A DNA stretch of 64,000 nucleotides, taken from NCBI RefSeq assembly GCF_958298935.1, contig NC_084933.1, positions 5,315,001 through 5,379,000 of the forward strand. The letters are read 5' to 3'. The notes under the pieces were generated by a model that saw nothing but the letters and a program-made list of their open reading frames with translations, made no database searches and was not told the origin of the DNA. The translations under genes and the position numbers were made by a program. This DNA comes from Phragmites australis. Lineage: Eukaryota; Streptophyta; Magnoliopsida; Poales; Poaceae. Below, one piece after another: positions 45,090 through 56,606 of this stretch (position 1 is its first letter; every line of letters begins with the position of its first letter).

Positions 45090-45940
45090 CTACTCTCTGC
45101 CTCCATCACCCCTTGCGCTCCTGCACAAAAAGCCATCTCCCAAGCATTCTCTACCATCTCCATACAACCCTTCTCCAGGCTCCAGCCATCTTGCTTCAAA
45201 TTTCAGGCAATTAATTGTGTGTTCCCTCCTTGGCTGTCCATCGCTACCCCCGCATTCAACAATGGCGGGCCGATGATCAGAATGTCTCGGGTCTCCATTA
45301 AACACCCGGTGCAACGGGAAGCGGGTTCTCCATTTACTATTCATGACAGCGCGGTCAAGACGCTCTCTAATATACCCTTCCACTGTACGCTGATTATTCC
45401 CTCATGTGAAGGGGTCACCAGTGTAGCTCAGGTCCTCCAAATGGCAATCCTCCAGTGCCGATCGAAATCTATCCATACATACCTGTGGCCTCGACTGGCC
45501 ACACCCTCTTTTTCAAAGCCGAACAGAACTTCATTAAAATCCCCCGCACAAATTATTGGCCTTTGATGGTGATTTTTGAGAGTACGAAGGAGTCACCAAG
45601 TTTTGTCCTTCTCGTCACTCTTCGGTTCTCCGTAGATGCCCGTAAAACACCAAACAAACCCATCCTCCTCTACAATTTCTGTATCAATGTGGTACTTGGA
45701 TTTATTCTTTACTGTGAGTTTATTTCCTTCTTTTGAAACAACGCTAAACCTCCAACTTTCCTTTTGCACTTCCAACCCACCATATTTGTCATCTGCAGCA
45801 GCCACTTCTCAACCTTGTCACGCTCTTTTCATCCATCTTGATTTCCAATAGGAAAAGCACATTCGTGGCCTCCTTCTAAATATCCAGAAGACCTTGACCT
45901 GCCAGCCCATTCCTCAAACCCGGCAGTTCCAAGCAATTAG
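45090..45940 (-). pseudogene. LINE apurinic endonuclease domain
   Basis: Read on the minus strand, it begins LPGLRNGLAGQGLLDI-like sequence. FLLEIKMDEK and the segment ending GFVWCFTGIYGEP (45680-45620) follow, then ICAGDFNEVLFGFEKEG (about 45560-45510), LDRAVMNSKWRTRFPLHRV and GDPRHSDHRPAIVE (45383-45270). GDFNE, DRA and SDHRP are endonuclease catalytic-site motifs. At least three stops or frameshifts break it. It is the start of the LINE ORF2. Confidence 0.9.
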
Positions 45941-46190
45941 CCTCATTTGGCTAGGCGGGACTGCTCAAGCAATCCCACCGGATTAGCTTTACAATCCATT
46001 CCCCCCCCCCCCCCCAATGAAAGCATCTTGTGTTTCCATTTTCTTCTTTTTTGGACTCCCTTCATCCTGTTCAAACACACCCACGAGATGTCTTTTATAG
46101 GATCGAGAATGGTGACTAGAGTGAGGTAAATATGCGTCTTACCAACTTTTTGGATGGTCTTTTCCTAATCTTTCACCTAACACGTCTCAA
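45941..46190. other. LINE 5' flank or end of ORF1, no protein supported
   Basis: Contains a C run near 46002-46015. Upstream LINE sequence (ORF1) would be expected here but is not recognisable. Confidence 0.35.
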
Positions 46191-48090
46191 AACAATATGT
46201 GGAAGCATAAACTCAAGAGAAACACGTTGCACCAAAAGATCCTCTAAGAATGCATGGCTCTCATGGATGGAATTGAACACTAGATTCTATTGAAAACAAA
46301 TTCATATGTCATCGTATACAAAAGCTTGCAATTTGAGAAAGAAACACTTAAATCTAAGGAGATAGTCACTAGGTGAAGAAACTCTTGAAATTGGAGATTT
46401 AGAGCCAAGGGAATTCAAGACTAATTCTGAATATGAATTTTATGCCTCAAGCAACAAAAAGGACCACTTCAACATTGTGAAAAAATTCAGCTCTCAAACT
46501 AAAATGAAAATCGCAATGAAAACCGAAACACTCGCAACGAAACAAGAGAGCCAATAGAGGGAAACTAGAGGGAGATGAACACAAGCATAAGATGCAATAT
46601 GAGCTTCATTACTTGCAAATGACAGCCCTATTTTTGATAGATTACAAAGTATTTTGTATACTAAAAGTTCTCACCTAATATATAGGCTAAACACTCCTCT
46701 CACTCTCGTAAAACCCTTTCACATAACTCTCAAATGGCTAGCTTAAGGAACTCCACCAGCCATCTCCCCTTAAATTTCCTTGTTCTCAAAATACCCATCA
46801 CTTTCAATGCACTCCTACCTACCACCGGGTGTATTTTGGCCTAATCTTTTCTCCGTCCATCGAACGGCCGTGGTGCCTTCATAACTTAGCTTTGCCTCAA
46901 TTCCATCCTTCCGCAATTCTGAGGCCAAACCACAACACTGCCTTGCATGCTTCTCGAAGCATGAATCACTGTCACTAGCTTATACCTTAAGCAAGTGATC
47001 CAATGTCGACGCGTATACTCCGCCTTACGATCTTGACCTCAAGCAAGTCTCCCCTGCTCTCGATCCCTCGGGCCACTTTATCACTTGCACTGGCATCCCT
47101 TTCACTTGACTTTGTCAACACACTATATTCATCCGCCTTCTCACACTTTGCTTGTTGTCCACGTGTACATCTAGGATCACACTTGACTCTACCCGTCCTC
47201 TTTGATCATCCAGCACCAAGCACCTCGCTTAGCCCCGATCATCCTGTTGTCGACTGCTAAGTTGCATCCATCACCTACATATTATAAGACAAGCAAACAC
47301 GTATCTCCAACTCCATTATAGATAAGTGAAAATTAAAATCCTCAGTTGAAAGCACATCATAGAACAGTCGAGAACACCAAATGGTCTGACATGTATTGCT
47401 CTCTGATCACCGGACCATCTGGTGTGTGCAATACTTCATTCACTGATACACTCCTAGAAAACCCTCAGTGTGCACACCTTCAATCGTTGGATCATCCGGT
47501 TTGTACATCCTTACCAGACAAGCTTTGTATCTTCTTTGGAAAAATTAGTCTAGCGTGCACATCCTCCATCGTCGGACCATCTGGCATTTAGAATCACACC
47601 AGACATGATTTGCAACCTCTCTAGACCAACTGGTGTTTCAATGGATTTTCTCTATCGATTCAAAACCCTCCGATGTGAAATCTTCCTGAGCACCGGACCA
47701 TCCGGCGTGTTTATTTCACTAGATGCTGGACCATCCTATGATGCAAATTTTCCTAGACTCAGAGATAAAAATGTCAACTCTATTTTCTTTGCACCTTTCA
47801 TTAGTCATGATCATAATTGTAATACATAGAAATGCTCATGCAATCCAAAAATCATCAAACCAAATCAACAACCTTATCAATCACTCATCACATATAAACC
47901 AGGGCACATTTCAACTTGGTTTCTCAATCACCACCTTGATGAGTGCATTAACAACTCTCAAAGCACAAAGATTTTTGGTTTGGAGAAATTCAACAATAGA
48001 AGCTCATCCAAGTGACCAAAAATTAAAGAAAAGAGCAACAAGGATCACTTTGCATAAGAGAGATCGCAAAAGGCTGAAGAGAAGCAAAGG
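46191..48090 (-). mobile_element. Copia 3' region/LTR fragment, minus orientation
   Basis: Read on the minus strand, the first 190 bases (48090-47900) align with 60575-60712 on the plus strand (shared tttggtcacttggat/ttggtcagttggat, ttctccaaaccaaaa/ttcttcaaaccaaaa and tttgtgctttgag). 47800-46190 then has LTR-like features: repeated ACCGGACCATC(C/T)GG(T/C)GTG words at 47410-47710 and a leader-like gcttgtgttcatctccctct near 46580. No coding region was found. Confidence 0.65.
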
Positions 48091-49065
48091 TGTTGGGGGA
48101 AAATAAACCAACCTGAGGATAATGGTTGAAGATTACTATCCAGGTCCCTCCAGAGCCTTGATCTCTGGACCCTTAGCTAAAGGCTCGACCTCCGAAGGTA
48201 TCAGGTTCCTTCGTGCCACCTCTTCGTACCTACGAAGCCTTCCCACGACTCAGAACCACGCCTGGCCCCTCCAAGGCCTTTGACCTCCGAACTCTCCATA
48301 CAAGGTCTAACCCCCGGAGGTTATGGACCCCTTCGGGCTACCCCACCAGCACCCGGGCGGCTTTCCGAAGCCTCAGCCTCCCGAAGGCTCAGCCTTCCGG
48401 AGTCCTGCCTCCCTAAGCCTTCACCTCCCGGAGCCATGCCTCCCATGACCCCCATCTCCAGCTACTCGGGCCGGCTTCCCGGAGGCTACAGGGTGAGTCA
48501 TCAGGCCTCAGGAAAGATCTACCAGAAGCGGAGCACCGGTCATACTTTGCCTGCAAGGAAGTGACTAGCATTAAACGCCTAGGCTGGTGGACGCCGCTCT
48601 GACACCCCGGCATAAGGGAGGCTATCCTGACACCACTGACAATGCGACGTTGGGCCACAGTTGGCGACCGGCTCGCCCCCTTCAGGATGCAGGCACCATG
48701 ATAGTTACTACGGTTGATATTTATCTCCTAGGTAGGGTAGAAAGTAGTTATCCAGGATAAGGCCCAGTAATTCAGTTAGATCCCAGATATTTGTACGTTG
48801 TGATAACTTGTATGCCAAGCTACGCACGACCCTATATATAGAAGCCATGGCCGCCTAGGCTAGAGAAGGCTAGACGACAGAAAGACACAAAGGTGAAAAA
48901 ACACCAAGTCACGCTATGATACTCCCTCCAAATCGATCTATTTTTTCTACCATCAATACATTCGTGATGTTCCTTCCTCTTAAACTTTGTCTCCAAGCTT
49001 GAGTTTTCTCCTTAGAAGAAACTCTCGCCGTACTTGCTGGCACAAGACAAACTCTTACTCCAGCA
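48091..49065 (+). repeat. LTR (975 bp), plus orientation
   Basis: Starts tgttggggg and ends ctccagca, followed by a primer-site-like tgcgccgtccgtgggga, the same site as at 23826 with one base fewer. It is homologous to the minus-strand LTRs at 57031-57918 and 56607-58242 (shared cctgaggataatggttgaag, actactttctaccct in complement, aggaacaccacaaatgcattgat). A promoter-like tatatatag lies at about 48832. Confidence 0.9.
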
Positions 49066-49809
49066 GTGCGCCGTCCGTGGGGACTCGAACACATAAGTGC
49101 TAAGAGAGGCAGGAATCCACCAGGAAAACCACCAAAGTACTAGCCAAAACCGCCACACCCACCGTTGCAAGCATGCAATCATATGCATGGCTGTCTCAGC
49201 CATGCACACCGTATACATGCTCTAGCCCCGCTGCCATGTGGGACGGCGTTCCTCTGACTTTGGCCAACCCAAATCCTTGGGTCAGTACAGGAACTCCAGA
49301 CAGCGCGGAGGCCTTCTAACCTCTGCACGACAAAGACCTTGCCACCTCAGGAGAGCCACAGCCAAGCAGACCACCTTCCAGTGGTTCCGGGCGATCGAAC
49401 CTAGGAGTGTTCTTGCCTGGGCTTGGTCCCAAAGTATCCCCTTCGACAACACCTGGGATACCCAGGCGAGCCAACATCTTCGAAAAGTCTATCCACCCAG
49501 CGTCCTCCTTGGGCCCCTCAGGCGAAAGAGGGTTCCAAGGAGATGCAGGGCTCTTGGGCGCGCAGACCCCACCAGCGCCTCCGACGCTGCCCTCGCAACG
49601 CCAACCGCACGTAGGGAACCCCAAGCCCACCTCGTCTAGGGAGGTATAGTCAGAACCACTTCGGCTCCAAAAGTCGGTTCACCGGACAGCCTTGACGGTC
49701 TCCCAAAGGGGAAGGAGACCCTGGGGAAACGACAGGCTCCGGGACTCACCGCCTTCGGCAGCGACCCCAATGACAACTCCAAGATCCGGTTCCCCTAGAG
49801 GCACACGAG

Positions 49810-49925
49810 TGCATCCTACACGGACCAGAGCGCGGCCACAACACCAACGACTGCCGCACCCTCATGACCTTCCGAGAGGAATACCTCGGAAGGCAAGCAG
49901 GATACCTGGCCACAGAAGGAGCAAG
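49810..49925 (+). pseudogene. Gag zinc-knuckle relic
   Basis: The frame reads CILHGPERGHNTNDCRTLMT, then FREEYLGRQAGYL. The C-x-x-H...GH-x4-C pattern resembles the zinc finger of Tat-lineage Gypsy Gag proteins, which binds element RNA. It is open over about 40 codons, better preserved than the copy at 24523, but the flanking Gag frame is broken. Confidence 0.65.
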
Positions 49926-50579
49926 CAAAGGGCGATGCTGGGTTCGGAGGCCTGGGGCAAACTCCTGGGCAAATCCCTGGCCCCTCAACCATGCTCCGTC
50001 ACTACCAATCCTACTACCAATGGTACTATATCCAGCAACGAGAACTGAGTCGGGGATATGCCATCGCCAGGCTCCAGACGGATTACCTCCGGAGCCTGAC
50101 AACGGCTAAGGGCCGAGGCGGTCGAGCACCGCCTCTCCTGACTAGGCTTCGGCTACGCCTCTAACATGCCGTCGCCAGACTCCGGACGGATTACCTCCGG
50201 AGCCAGGCAATTGCTAAGGATTGAGGGGGTCAAGCACCACTTCTCCCGGCCTAGCCACAGGCTTTGAGGCCTCCAAGCCTCACAATAGAGGCCTTATTTC
50301 TACAAAGTTACACCCACTATTAACTATCGGTAGTTTACCTAGTGATCTATCTTTCATACAGCAAAGTGAGAGTATGTTGGAGGCCTCTAACCTTACTGCT
50401 AGAAGTCTTTTGCAATAGATAGCCACTAGGTAGAAGCAGTAGAGCTTAAGTTACATCCTCATTTAGCATGAATAGTTATATAACCTAGCTATGTTTTATA
50501 CTACAATCAGCTTCTTATTGCGAACAGTAGACTGCAAAATTTAGCTAGTATAACCATTCAACATCCCTACACTCCCGCA

Positions 50580-51700
50580 GACGCATTGTGCCTAGGTCAC
50601 CTGGGGGGCGGGTCTGCCTAGGTTTCCTAGAAGGCATTGTGCGGCCTCGAAAGTGTAGTTACCACGTATCAAGGGATTTCCTTGATAGATCGTGTTGTGG
50701 CGCCACCCATGGCGCATCTTCTGGTGGCGTGACAAGCCCACGTACCATGGACGTTGCATGCCTAGGTCACCTAGAAGGCAAGACTGCCTAGATTTCCTGG
50801 AAGTCATTGCCTAGTCTCGGTAGTCAGTGAGGCCCACACACCGCGGGTGCCACTTATGCCTAGGTCACCTGGAAGGTAGATTATGCCCAGGGTGCCCTGG
50901 AAAGCATTGCATAGCCTCGGGTGTCGAACCCATGCCCTGGGGATGTCCTCGATGGTGGAGATGCGGTGCTCTGAGGAATGCTGTCGCAAGGAATCCTCAC
51001 TGCACGACATGCCTACACACCGCGGGTGTAGCATGCCTAGGTCACCTGGAAGGCAAGACTGCCTAGGTTTCCTGGAAGGTATTGTGTAGCCTCTATAGTG
51101 TGTAGATGTCGGTTACCAAGGGACTTCCTTGGTAATGTAGTTGCAGCACCCTCGAGGGATTTCTTCAGAGGGGTGATAGGGCCACACACCAGTAAGTATT
51201 GCTTTCCTAAACCCAAGGTCACCTGAAAATGTTTTTCGGAGGGTAGGCTTTTCCGTGGTAGGCAGTGGAGCCCACACACCACGGGTGTAGCATGCCTAGG
51301 TCACCTGGAAGGCAAGACTACCTAGGTTTCCTGGAAGGTATTGTGTAGCCTCGATAGTGTGTGAACACCGCATATCAGGGGATGGCCTTGATGTGAGGAT
51401 GCGGTGCTCTGAGGAATGCTGTCGCAAGGAATCCTCGTTGCACGACATGCTTATATACCGAGGGTGCAGCATGCCTAGATCACTGCTAAGGCATCAAGCC
51501 TACGTTTCCTAGAAGGTATTGCATAGCTTCGGTCGTATAAATGCCACGCGCCAGGGCACATCCTTGGTGGACAGTGTTGCAGTGCACCCCGGGTGTTTCC
51601 TCGGGAGCATGACAAGCCTACACACCGTTGGCGTAGCATGCATAGGTCACTGGAAGGCAAGACTGCCTAGGTTTCCTGGAAGGTATTGCGTGGCTCCGAT
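50580..51700 (+). repeat. Tandem array on CATGCCTAGGTCACCTGGAAGG
   Basis: The pair CATGCCTAGGTCACCTGGAAGGC and GACTGCCTAGGTTTCCTGGAAGG recurs near 50759, 51028, 51288 and 51640, with partial forms at 50588, 50857 and 51468. Each is separated by CACACACCGCGGGTG-type spacers. Confidence 0.85.
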
Positions 51701-51736
51701 AGTGTGTAGGGCCTTCGACATTAATACATGCCAAGG

Positions 51737-51885
51737 ACCCTTACAAAACCTCTGACAAAAACGGAGAGTCTTACAAAACCTCTGGCAAAAACGGAGAACC
51801 TTACAAAACCTCCGAAAAAAACAGAGAGTCTTACAAAACCTCTGACAAAAACGGAGAGTCCTACAAAACCTCCGGCAGCGAGGCT
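51737..51885 (+). repeat. 30-bp tandem repeat, five copies
   Basis: The unit CTTACAAAACCTCTGACAAA plus AACGGAGAGT is repeated about five times with few changes. The unit length is a multiple of three, so the frame at 51728-51916 stays open as a ten-residue repeat (LTKPLTKTES-like). Confidence 0.9.
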
Positions 51886-51900
51886 GAGGGACGTAATGAA

Positions 51901-53100
51901 GGCGGAGTCATCTTGAGCCCACGACGATGGAAGCTGGAGGTGAATTCAACAATGGGGCTACGGGAAGCAGCCCGTTACCCCCTCAATGGTGGATGTCGGA
52001 AGCTTAGTCGACGATGAGGCTGAGGGATGTAACGAAGGTGAAGTCATCCGGAGCCTACGTACTCCGAGTCCCACTCAACTTGTTGGAATCTCTACTCCTA
52101 TACTATGCCTGTAACTGTCTGGACAATAATTACCCCTCCGACACGGAGGTTTTTGCCTTCAAGATTCCAAAGGGTTTTCTACCTCTCTGGTATGGAGGCT
52201 ATTGCCTTCAAGATGTCAAAGGGTTTTCTACCCCTCCGGCATGGAGGCTATTGCCTTCAAGATGCCAGAGGGTTTTGAACATAATGTGTTCCACCAAGAA
52301 ATGGCGAAATTCTCCAACATGTGCAGGATCGATCGAGCCCTCTGGATCCCTGACCATCTGTAAGCATATGTACATGTACATAGGTATGTATGTATGTATG
52401 ATGTATGAGTGTATGTATGTAAGATGTATGAATGTATGTATGTATGATGTATGAATGTATGTATATATGATGTATAAGTGTATGTATGTATGATGTATGT
52501 ATAAGTGGCCCACACATCTTATGAGTAGAGTGCTATACCTATTTGGCATGGAGGCTATTGCCTTCAAGATGCCTAAGATTTCTTTACCTCTCCACCACGG
52601 AGGCTTGCTAGGCCTTCAGATGGCGGAGAGTTTATGCCTGTCTGACGTGGAGGCTTACGCCTTCAAGATGCCAGAGCGGTCTTTGCCTGTCCGCCACGTA
52701 GGTTAGCTAGACCTTAAATATGGTGGACGGAATATGCCTTTCTAGCACGGAGGCTTACACCTTCAAGATGCTGGAGCGGTCTTTGCTTATCCACCATGTA
52801 GGTTAGCTAGACCTTAAAGATGGTAGACGGAATACCTGTATAGCATGAAGGCTTACGCCTTCAAGATGCCAGAGCGGTCTTTGCCTATCCGCCACGTAGG
52901 TTAGCTAGACCTTAAAGATGGCAGACGGAATACTTCTCTGGCATGGAGGCACTGCCTTCAAGTTTTTGGAAGTACTTTTGTGATAGGTCTTTAAGATATC
53001 TCCATCATCGAGGCTATGCCATCAGGCGTGGAGGGTTTTAAGATACCTCTGTTTTGTGGAGGGTTTTTCAAGACACTTCCGTCTGGCATCGAGCTTACCG
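51901..53100 (+). repeat. Degenerate tandem repeats on GGCATGGAGGCTATTGCCTTCA
   Basis: The words ATGGAGGCTATTGCCTTCAAG, GATGCCAGAGCGGTCTTTGCC and CACGTAGGTTAGCTAGACCTTA recur between 52150 and 52960. A microsatellite (GTATGTATGATGTATGAAT) occupies 52370-52505. The region is non-coding, and I cannot say which of the two flanking LTR elements owns it. Confidence 0.7.
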
Positions 53101-56100
53101 AGGGTGGCCTCCGAAGCAAAGTTGAGCTGGAGCCTGACCTCCGACACGGCCTCCTGGGAGGATGCGGGTGTGGTGGACCGGAGCACGGGCGTATTAGTAT
53201 GTGCATGCAAGGGTCGATGTGTGCGGTCTTGTATGCACGCATGCAGCAACAGCGTGCCATAGAATGTACATGGTTGCATGCATGCATGCCTGGCCACTGA
53301 TAAACATATGTCCTTGGGTGGCCGCTCGTAGGCAGCAAGAGGGCGCGCCTGGAGATGTAGTCCTCAATGTACGAACGATCTCCTGGCCGGCCGACCGGCC
53401 CTGGCCTCCAACACAAGGTGGGAGCGTAGATTCCAACTGTCGGCGTGGAGAGCGGCTAGGTTATGCTACTGAAGTGAATGGCGGCTGGAGGACAACCCCT
53501 AAAGCTGATGTGGGCGTGGAGGTGAGCTCCGGCATGTATCCTGGCCTTCGGAGGAGCTTGTCCTTCGTGGAAGGTGGCAACACCTGTGGCCGTAGGTTCT
53601 GGTCTTTGCCTGCATGCCTTTGGAGGCCTCTGGAGGGGCAACTTCTGTGAGGATGGCGTGTTCGGGAGCCTCGCCGAAGAAGGCATTATAGGTGTTGAGT
53701 GTGACAAAGTTCAACAATGCCGAGAGAGCTGGTTGTCTGGGTCGTCAACGAGCTGGGGACTGTGCGTGGAGTGCGGATGGCTCTATTTGGTCGAGGTAGA
53801 CAAATGAGGGGGCTCCAGAGCAGATGAGGGAGGAGCACGGCTTTCGGCATGATGGTGTGGTAGCCAGAGGGGTGAAGGAGGTGACCGGCGGGCCGGAGAG
53901 TAGTCTGGCCGTAGGTGGAGCTGGTAGATGGCCTCCAGAGCTAGAGGTGGTCTGGATGGCGACCTTCAGCATGGAGTTGGTGGAGTGGGACTCCTCTAGT
54001 GGTGAGGTGGATGGGTTCCGACCGTAGAACGCAGTGGTTTGCGGAAGCTCGACGGAGCTCCAGCCGTGAGGTGCTCCTCTTGTGTGTATGCAGTTGGTGA
54101 GCTTCTGTGGGGTGAGCAGTATTAGCTTTCTTCTCTATGTGCATGCATATGCTCCTTGAGAGGTTGTGTGCTCCCTGCTCGGTGCCTGATCTAGCAGAGA
54201 ACGCGGAGGGCTTCGGTTGTGAGTGCGGAAGGGCTCCGGCGGGGAGCGCGTAGGTGGTCCAGCAAGCGAAGGGGAGCGGTGAGGCCCCCGCTGAGCTCGC
54301 AGAGGCTTCAGCTGAGGGGCTCTAGAGTTTGGTGAGGCATGGAGACACCGGAGGTCGGCGAGGCCAGAGCATGCCGAGGCAGGGGTATGGCGAGGCTCCG
54401 GAGTATGGCGAGGCTCTGGAGACACCAGAGGTGAGCTAGGCTTCTGAAGCAAAGGGCGCTCCAGCGTTGAGCACGGTGAGCTTCAGCATCGGGGGATGCT
54501 CCGGCTAGGGCGTGGCGAGTACCTCGACAGCGATACTTCGGGGTGCCAACCTCTTCCGCCACAAGTTTCCAACCACCATGTCCTCCCTGTACCCATACGC
54601 GAGTGTACGCGTGCTGGGATACTTCTTCTTCTTTGGATCGTTAGTTGTTTGTACGCAGTGCACGTATGGACCCCAACCCCCACATGGTCAGCTCTGTGGT
54701 GCCATTCTACGCTACTGGCTGTGACGACAGGCAGGTGTCTTTCTTCGGTAGCAGTTACAGCGGCGGACGCTCATCTACCGGAGTGTAGGTGGTTGTGGTC
54801 AGTTTAGAGGATGGTTCTCAACATGGCAGTACCCTGGACAGTAGTGGAGGTTGGCCGGAGCCAGAGCCAGAGTGTGCCTTCAATGTGGTGGTGCGACGGA
54901 GAGAGCCTCCTACGCGGCCGCGATCCGGAGGAGGCTCGACCTAAGCATGGAGATTCTCTAGCCATTGCTTGTAGAGGCTTTGGTAGCCGATCGAAGGAGC
55001 TCCAGCAATTGAGGTACTCTGGTATGGAGAGGATGAACTCTGTAGAGGGTGGAGGTGCTTCGGCGTCAAGCGCAGCAAGTCCTGCAGTGAAGGGTGCTCC
55101 TGCGTCAAGGCAGTGGGCTCAGTGGCTTCGGGCGTGAAGATGCGGGGAAGCTTTGGTTTCACTAGGCTCTGGCCGTGGTGGCGCAGAGAGGCTCCGGTCA
55201 ACGAGAAGAAGAGCTCCAGCCGATGCAGCGGAGGACTCCAGCTAAGGCCGAGGGGAGGCCTCGGCAAGCGAGCGGATGGCTCTGGTGAGGCTCCAGCCGA
55301 GTGCGCAGGGGCTTCGACAAGTTATCTGGTGGTCGAGCTGGAGCTAGCGACGCTCGACACGGTGAAATGCCTCGGGTGTGAGGGGCTTCATAGCTTTTAT
55401 AAGCCTACATGCATGGTGAAATGACAGAGGCAAACACAACACGGCACTGTCCAGCTGCATGGCCTTCATAATGCAAGTGGGATATAGAAAGCAAGGGACT
55501 CCACATAGGTGAGTAAAAAAAAGGAGCACGGCATGCTGTGGAGTGCAAAGTTCTAGGTGGGAGGATAAGAAGCAGCCTGCAGCACTGACACAAGCCTTAA
55601 CTTTGGCATATTTTAAACGGGTTTGCTCTCTTTAAAGGAGTGGCTAGCACGCAACCACCTCGAGATATTTTACTTTTTTAGGAGTGGCTAGCAAGTAGCT
55701 AGTATAGAGAGGAGTGCGTACTCAAGTGGAATTTCTCCTGGCATTTAGGCATGTGTGAAAATATCCACGCGCAAGTGAGATGCAAGCACATCGGGCTGCC
55801 ATATTTTAAACGCACCTGCCATCGACAACGCAGTAAGCTTGCCAGAGCAAGGATATACGGGTATCGTAAAAAGTCAAGAGCTACCCTTCGGCACCATCCA
55901 CAAGCACCCTCTGCTCTATACTATAGAGGACCCCGTACGCGGATAGCAGTAAATAGATTACTATTTTCTACACCACGAACATAAATGTCCTAGGGCACAG
56001 TGTGAACGCAAGGGCTTTGGTCAAGACTTACAGCGCATGCCCTATCGTGGACGATGGGTGTGTTAGGTGGGCTCTATCCTAAGAGGTATTTCTAGATTTT

Positions 56101-56598
56101 TGGAATGCTAGCAGGAGTATTTGCTAGCCCACCTGCAGGCTCACCGTCCACCAGCTGATACTAGTAATAAATAAAGGTATTCTCAACTGCTGCACAATAA
56201 ATGGATGCAAGCTATTACCTTGTGCGTGGAGGTTCGCACGGATTTTTTACCTTTTGCCTTTGCCCTCACCTGGTTTAGCCTTCGCTCGAGGCTGGATGGG
56301 CATGGGGAGCCACGCTCGCATGTGCTTTGCCTTTGGACAGCCTAGGGAGTAGCTCACGGCACACCATGGCTGCCGTTTGTGCGCACCCGGGACGATGCAA
56401 TGGCCGTTTCTTCACCCGCAAGATGCTGATGACTGCCGAAGGGTGAAGGGTGGCTCCGGCCGCCTTCGGACACGTTCTTCATGGACTTGTGTTCGGAGGT
56501 GTCATCTCGGCCTACAGAACTGAGGACATATTTTGCTCTTTTGATGTCTTCCCAACCTCTTTCCTCTCATGGCTTTTTGTATCTAGATCCCCACGGAT
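53101..56598. other. Repeat-rich, partly GC-rich LTR-element interior, no gene supported
   Basis: 53100-55400 is GC-rich with loosely repeated GGCGAGGCTCCGGAG-type words and many overlapping frames on both strands. 55400-56598 is less biased and ends at the primer-site-like sequence of the minus-strand LTR. None of the frames (for example 53201-53650) resembles a known protein. The junction between the plus-strand element on the left and the minus-strand element on the right must lie in or near this stretch. Confidence 0.5.
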
Positions 56599-56605
56599 GG
56601 CGCCA
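56586..56605 (-). other. Primer binding site candidate of the minus-strand element
   Basis: On the minus strand TGGCGCCATCCGTGGGGATC follows the LTR end at 56607 after one base. It is identical to the site at 23826. Confidence 0.75.
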
Positions 56606-56606
56606 C

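Larger units (their letters stand above)
33475..45940 (-). mobile_element. L1-type LINE with RNase H, decayed and interrupted by nested transposons
   Basis: Read on the minus strand, the order is endonuclease (45940-45090), linker and reverse transcriptase (about 44990 and 42785-39700), zf-RVT zinc region (39445-39185) and RNase H (37728-37411, continued at 33697-33475). This is the order of plant LINEs that carry a C-terminal RNase H. Insertions at 33706-37402, 37738-39175, 41010-42120 and about 42786-44985 split it. Stops and frameshifts occur throughout, so it is inactive. The far 3' end and poly(A) tail were not located with confidence. Confidence 0.88.
49066..51900 (+). mobile_element. 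Interior of a non-autonomous Gypsy-derived LTR element (plus orientation)
   Basis: It follows the LTR at 48091-49065. It contains a decayed Gag region (49.2-50.05 kb, zinc knuckle at 49810), two to three copies of the 110-bp unit (50050-50260), and a CCTAGGTCACCTGGAAGGCA array (50580-51700). All blocks have counterparts in the 23-29 kb element, with the two arrays in swapped order. No 3' LTR in plus orientation was found, so the right end is lost. Confidence 0.75.

Noticed and set aside
52208..52567. Minus-strand frames rich in Tyr-Ile-His-Thr
   Set aside because: They are a translation of the GTAT microsatellite in three frames, not a protein.
53201..53650. 149-codon plus-strand frame in the LTR-element interior
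   Set aside because: No recognisable motif, and overlapping frames of similar length exist on both strands in GC-rich repeat DNA.
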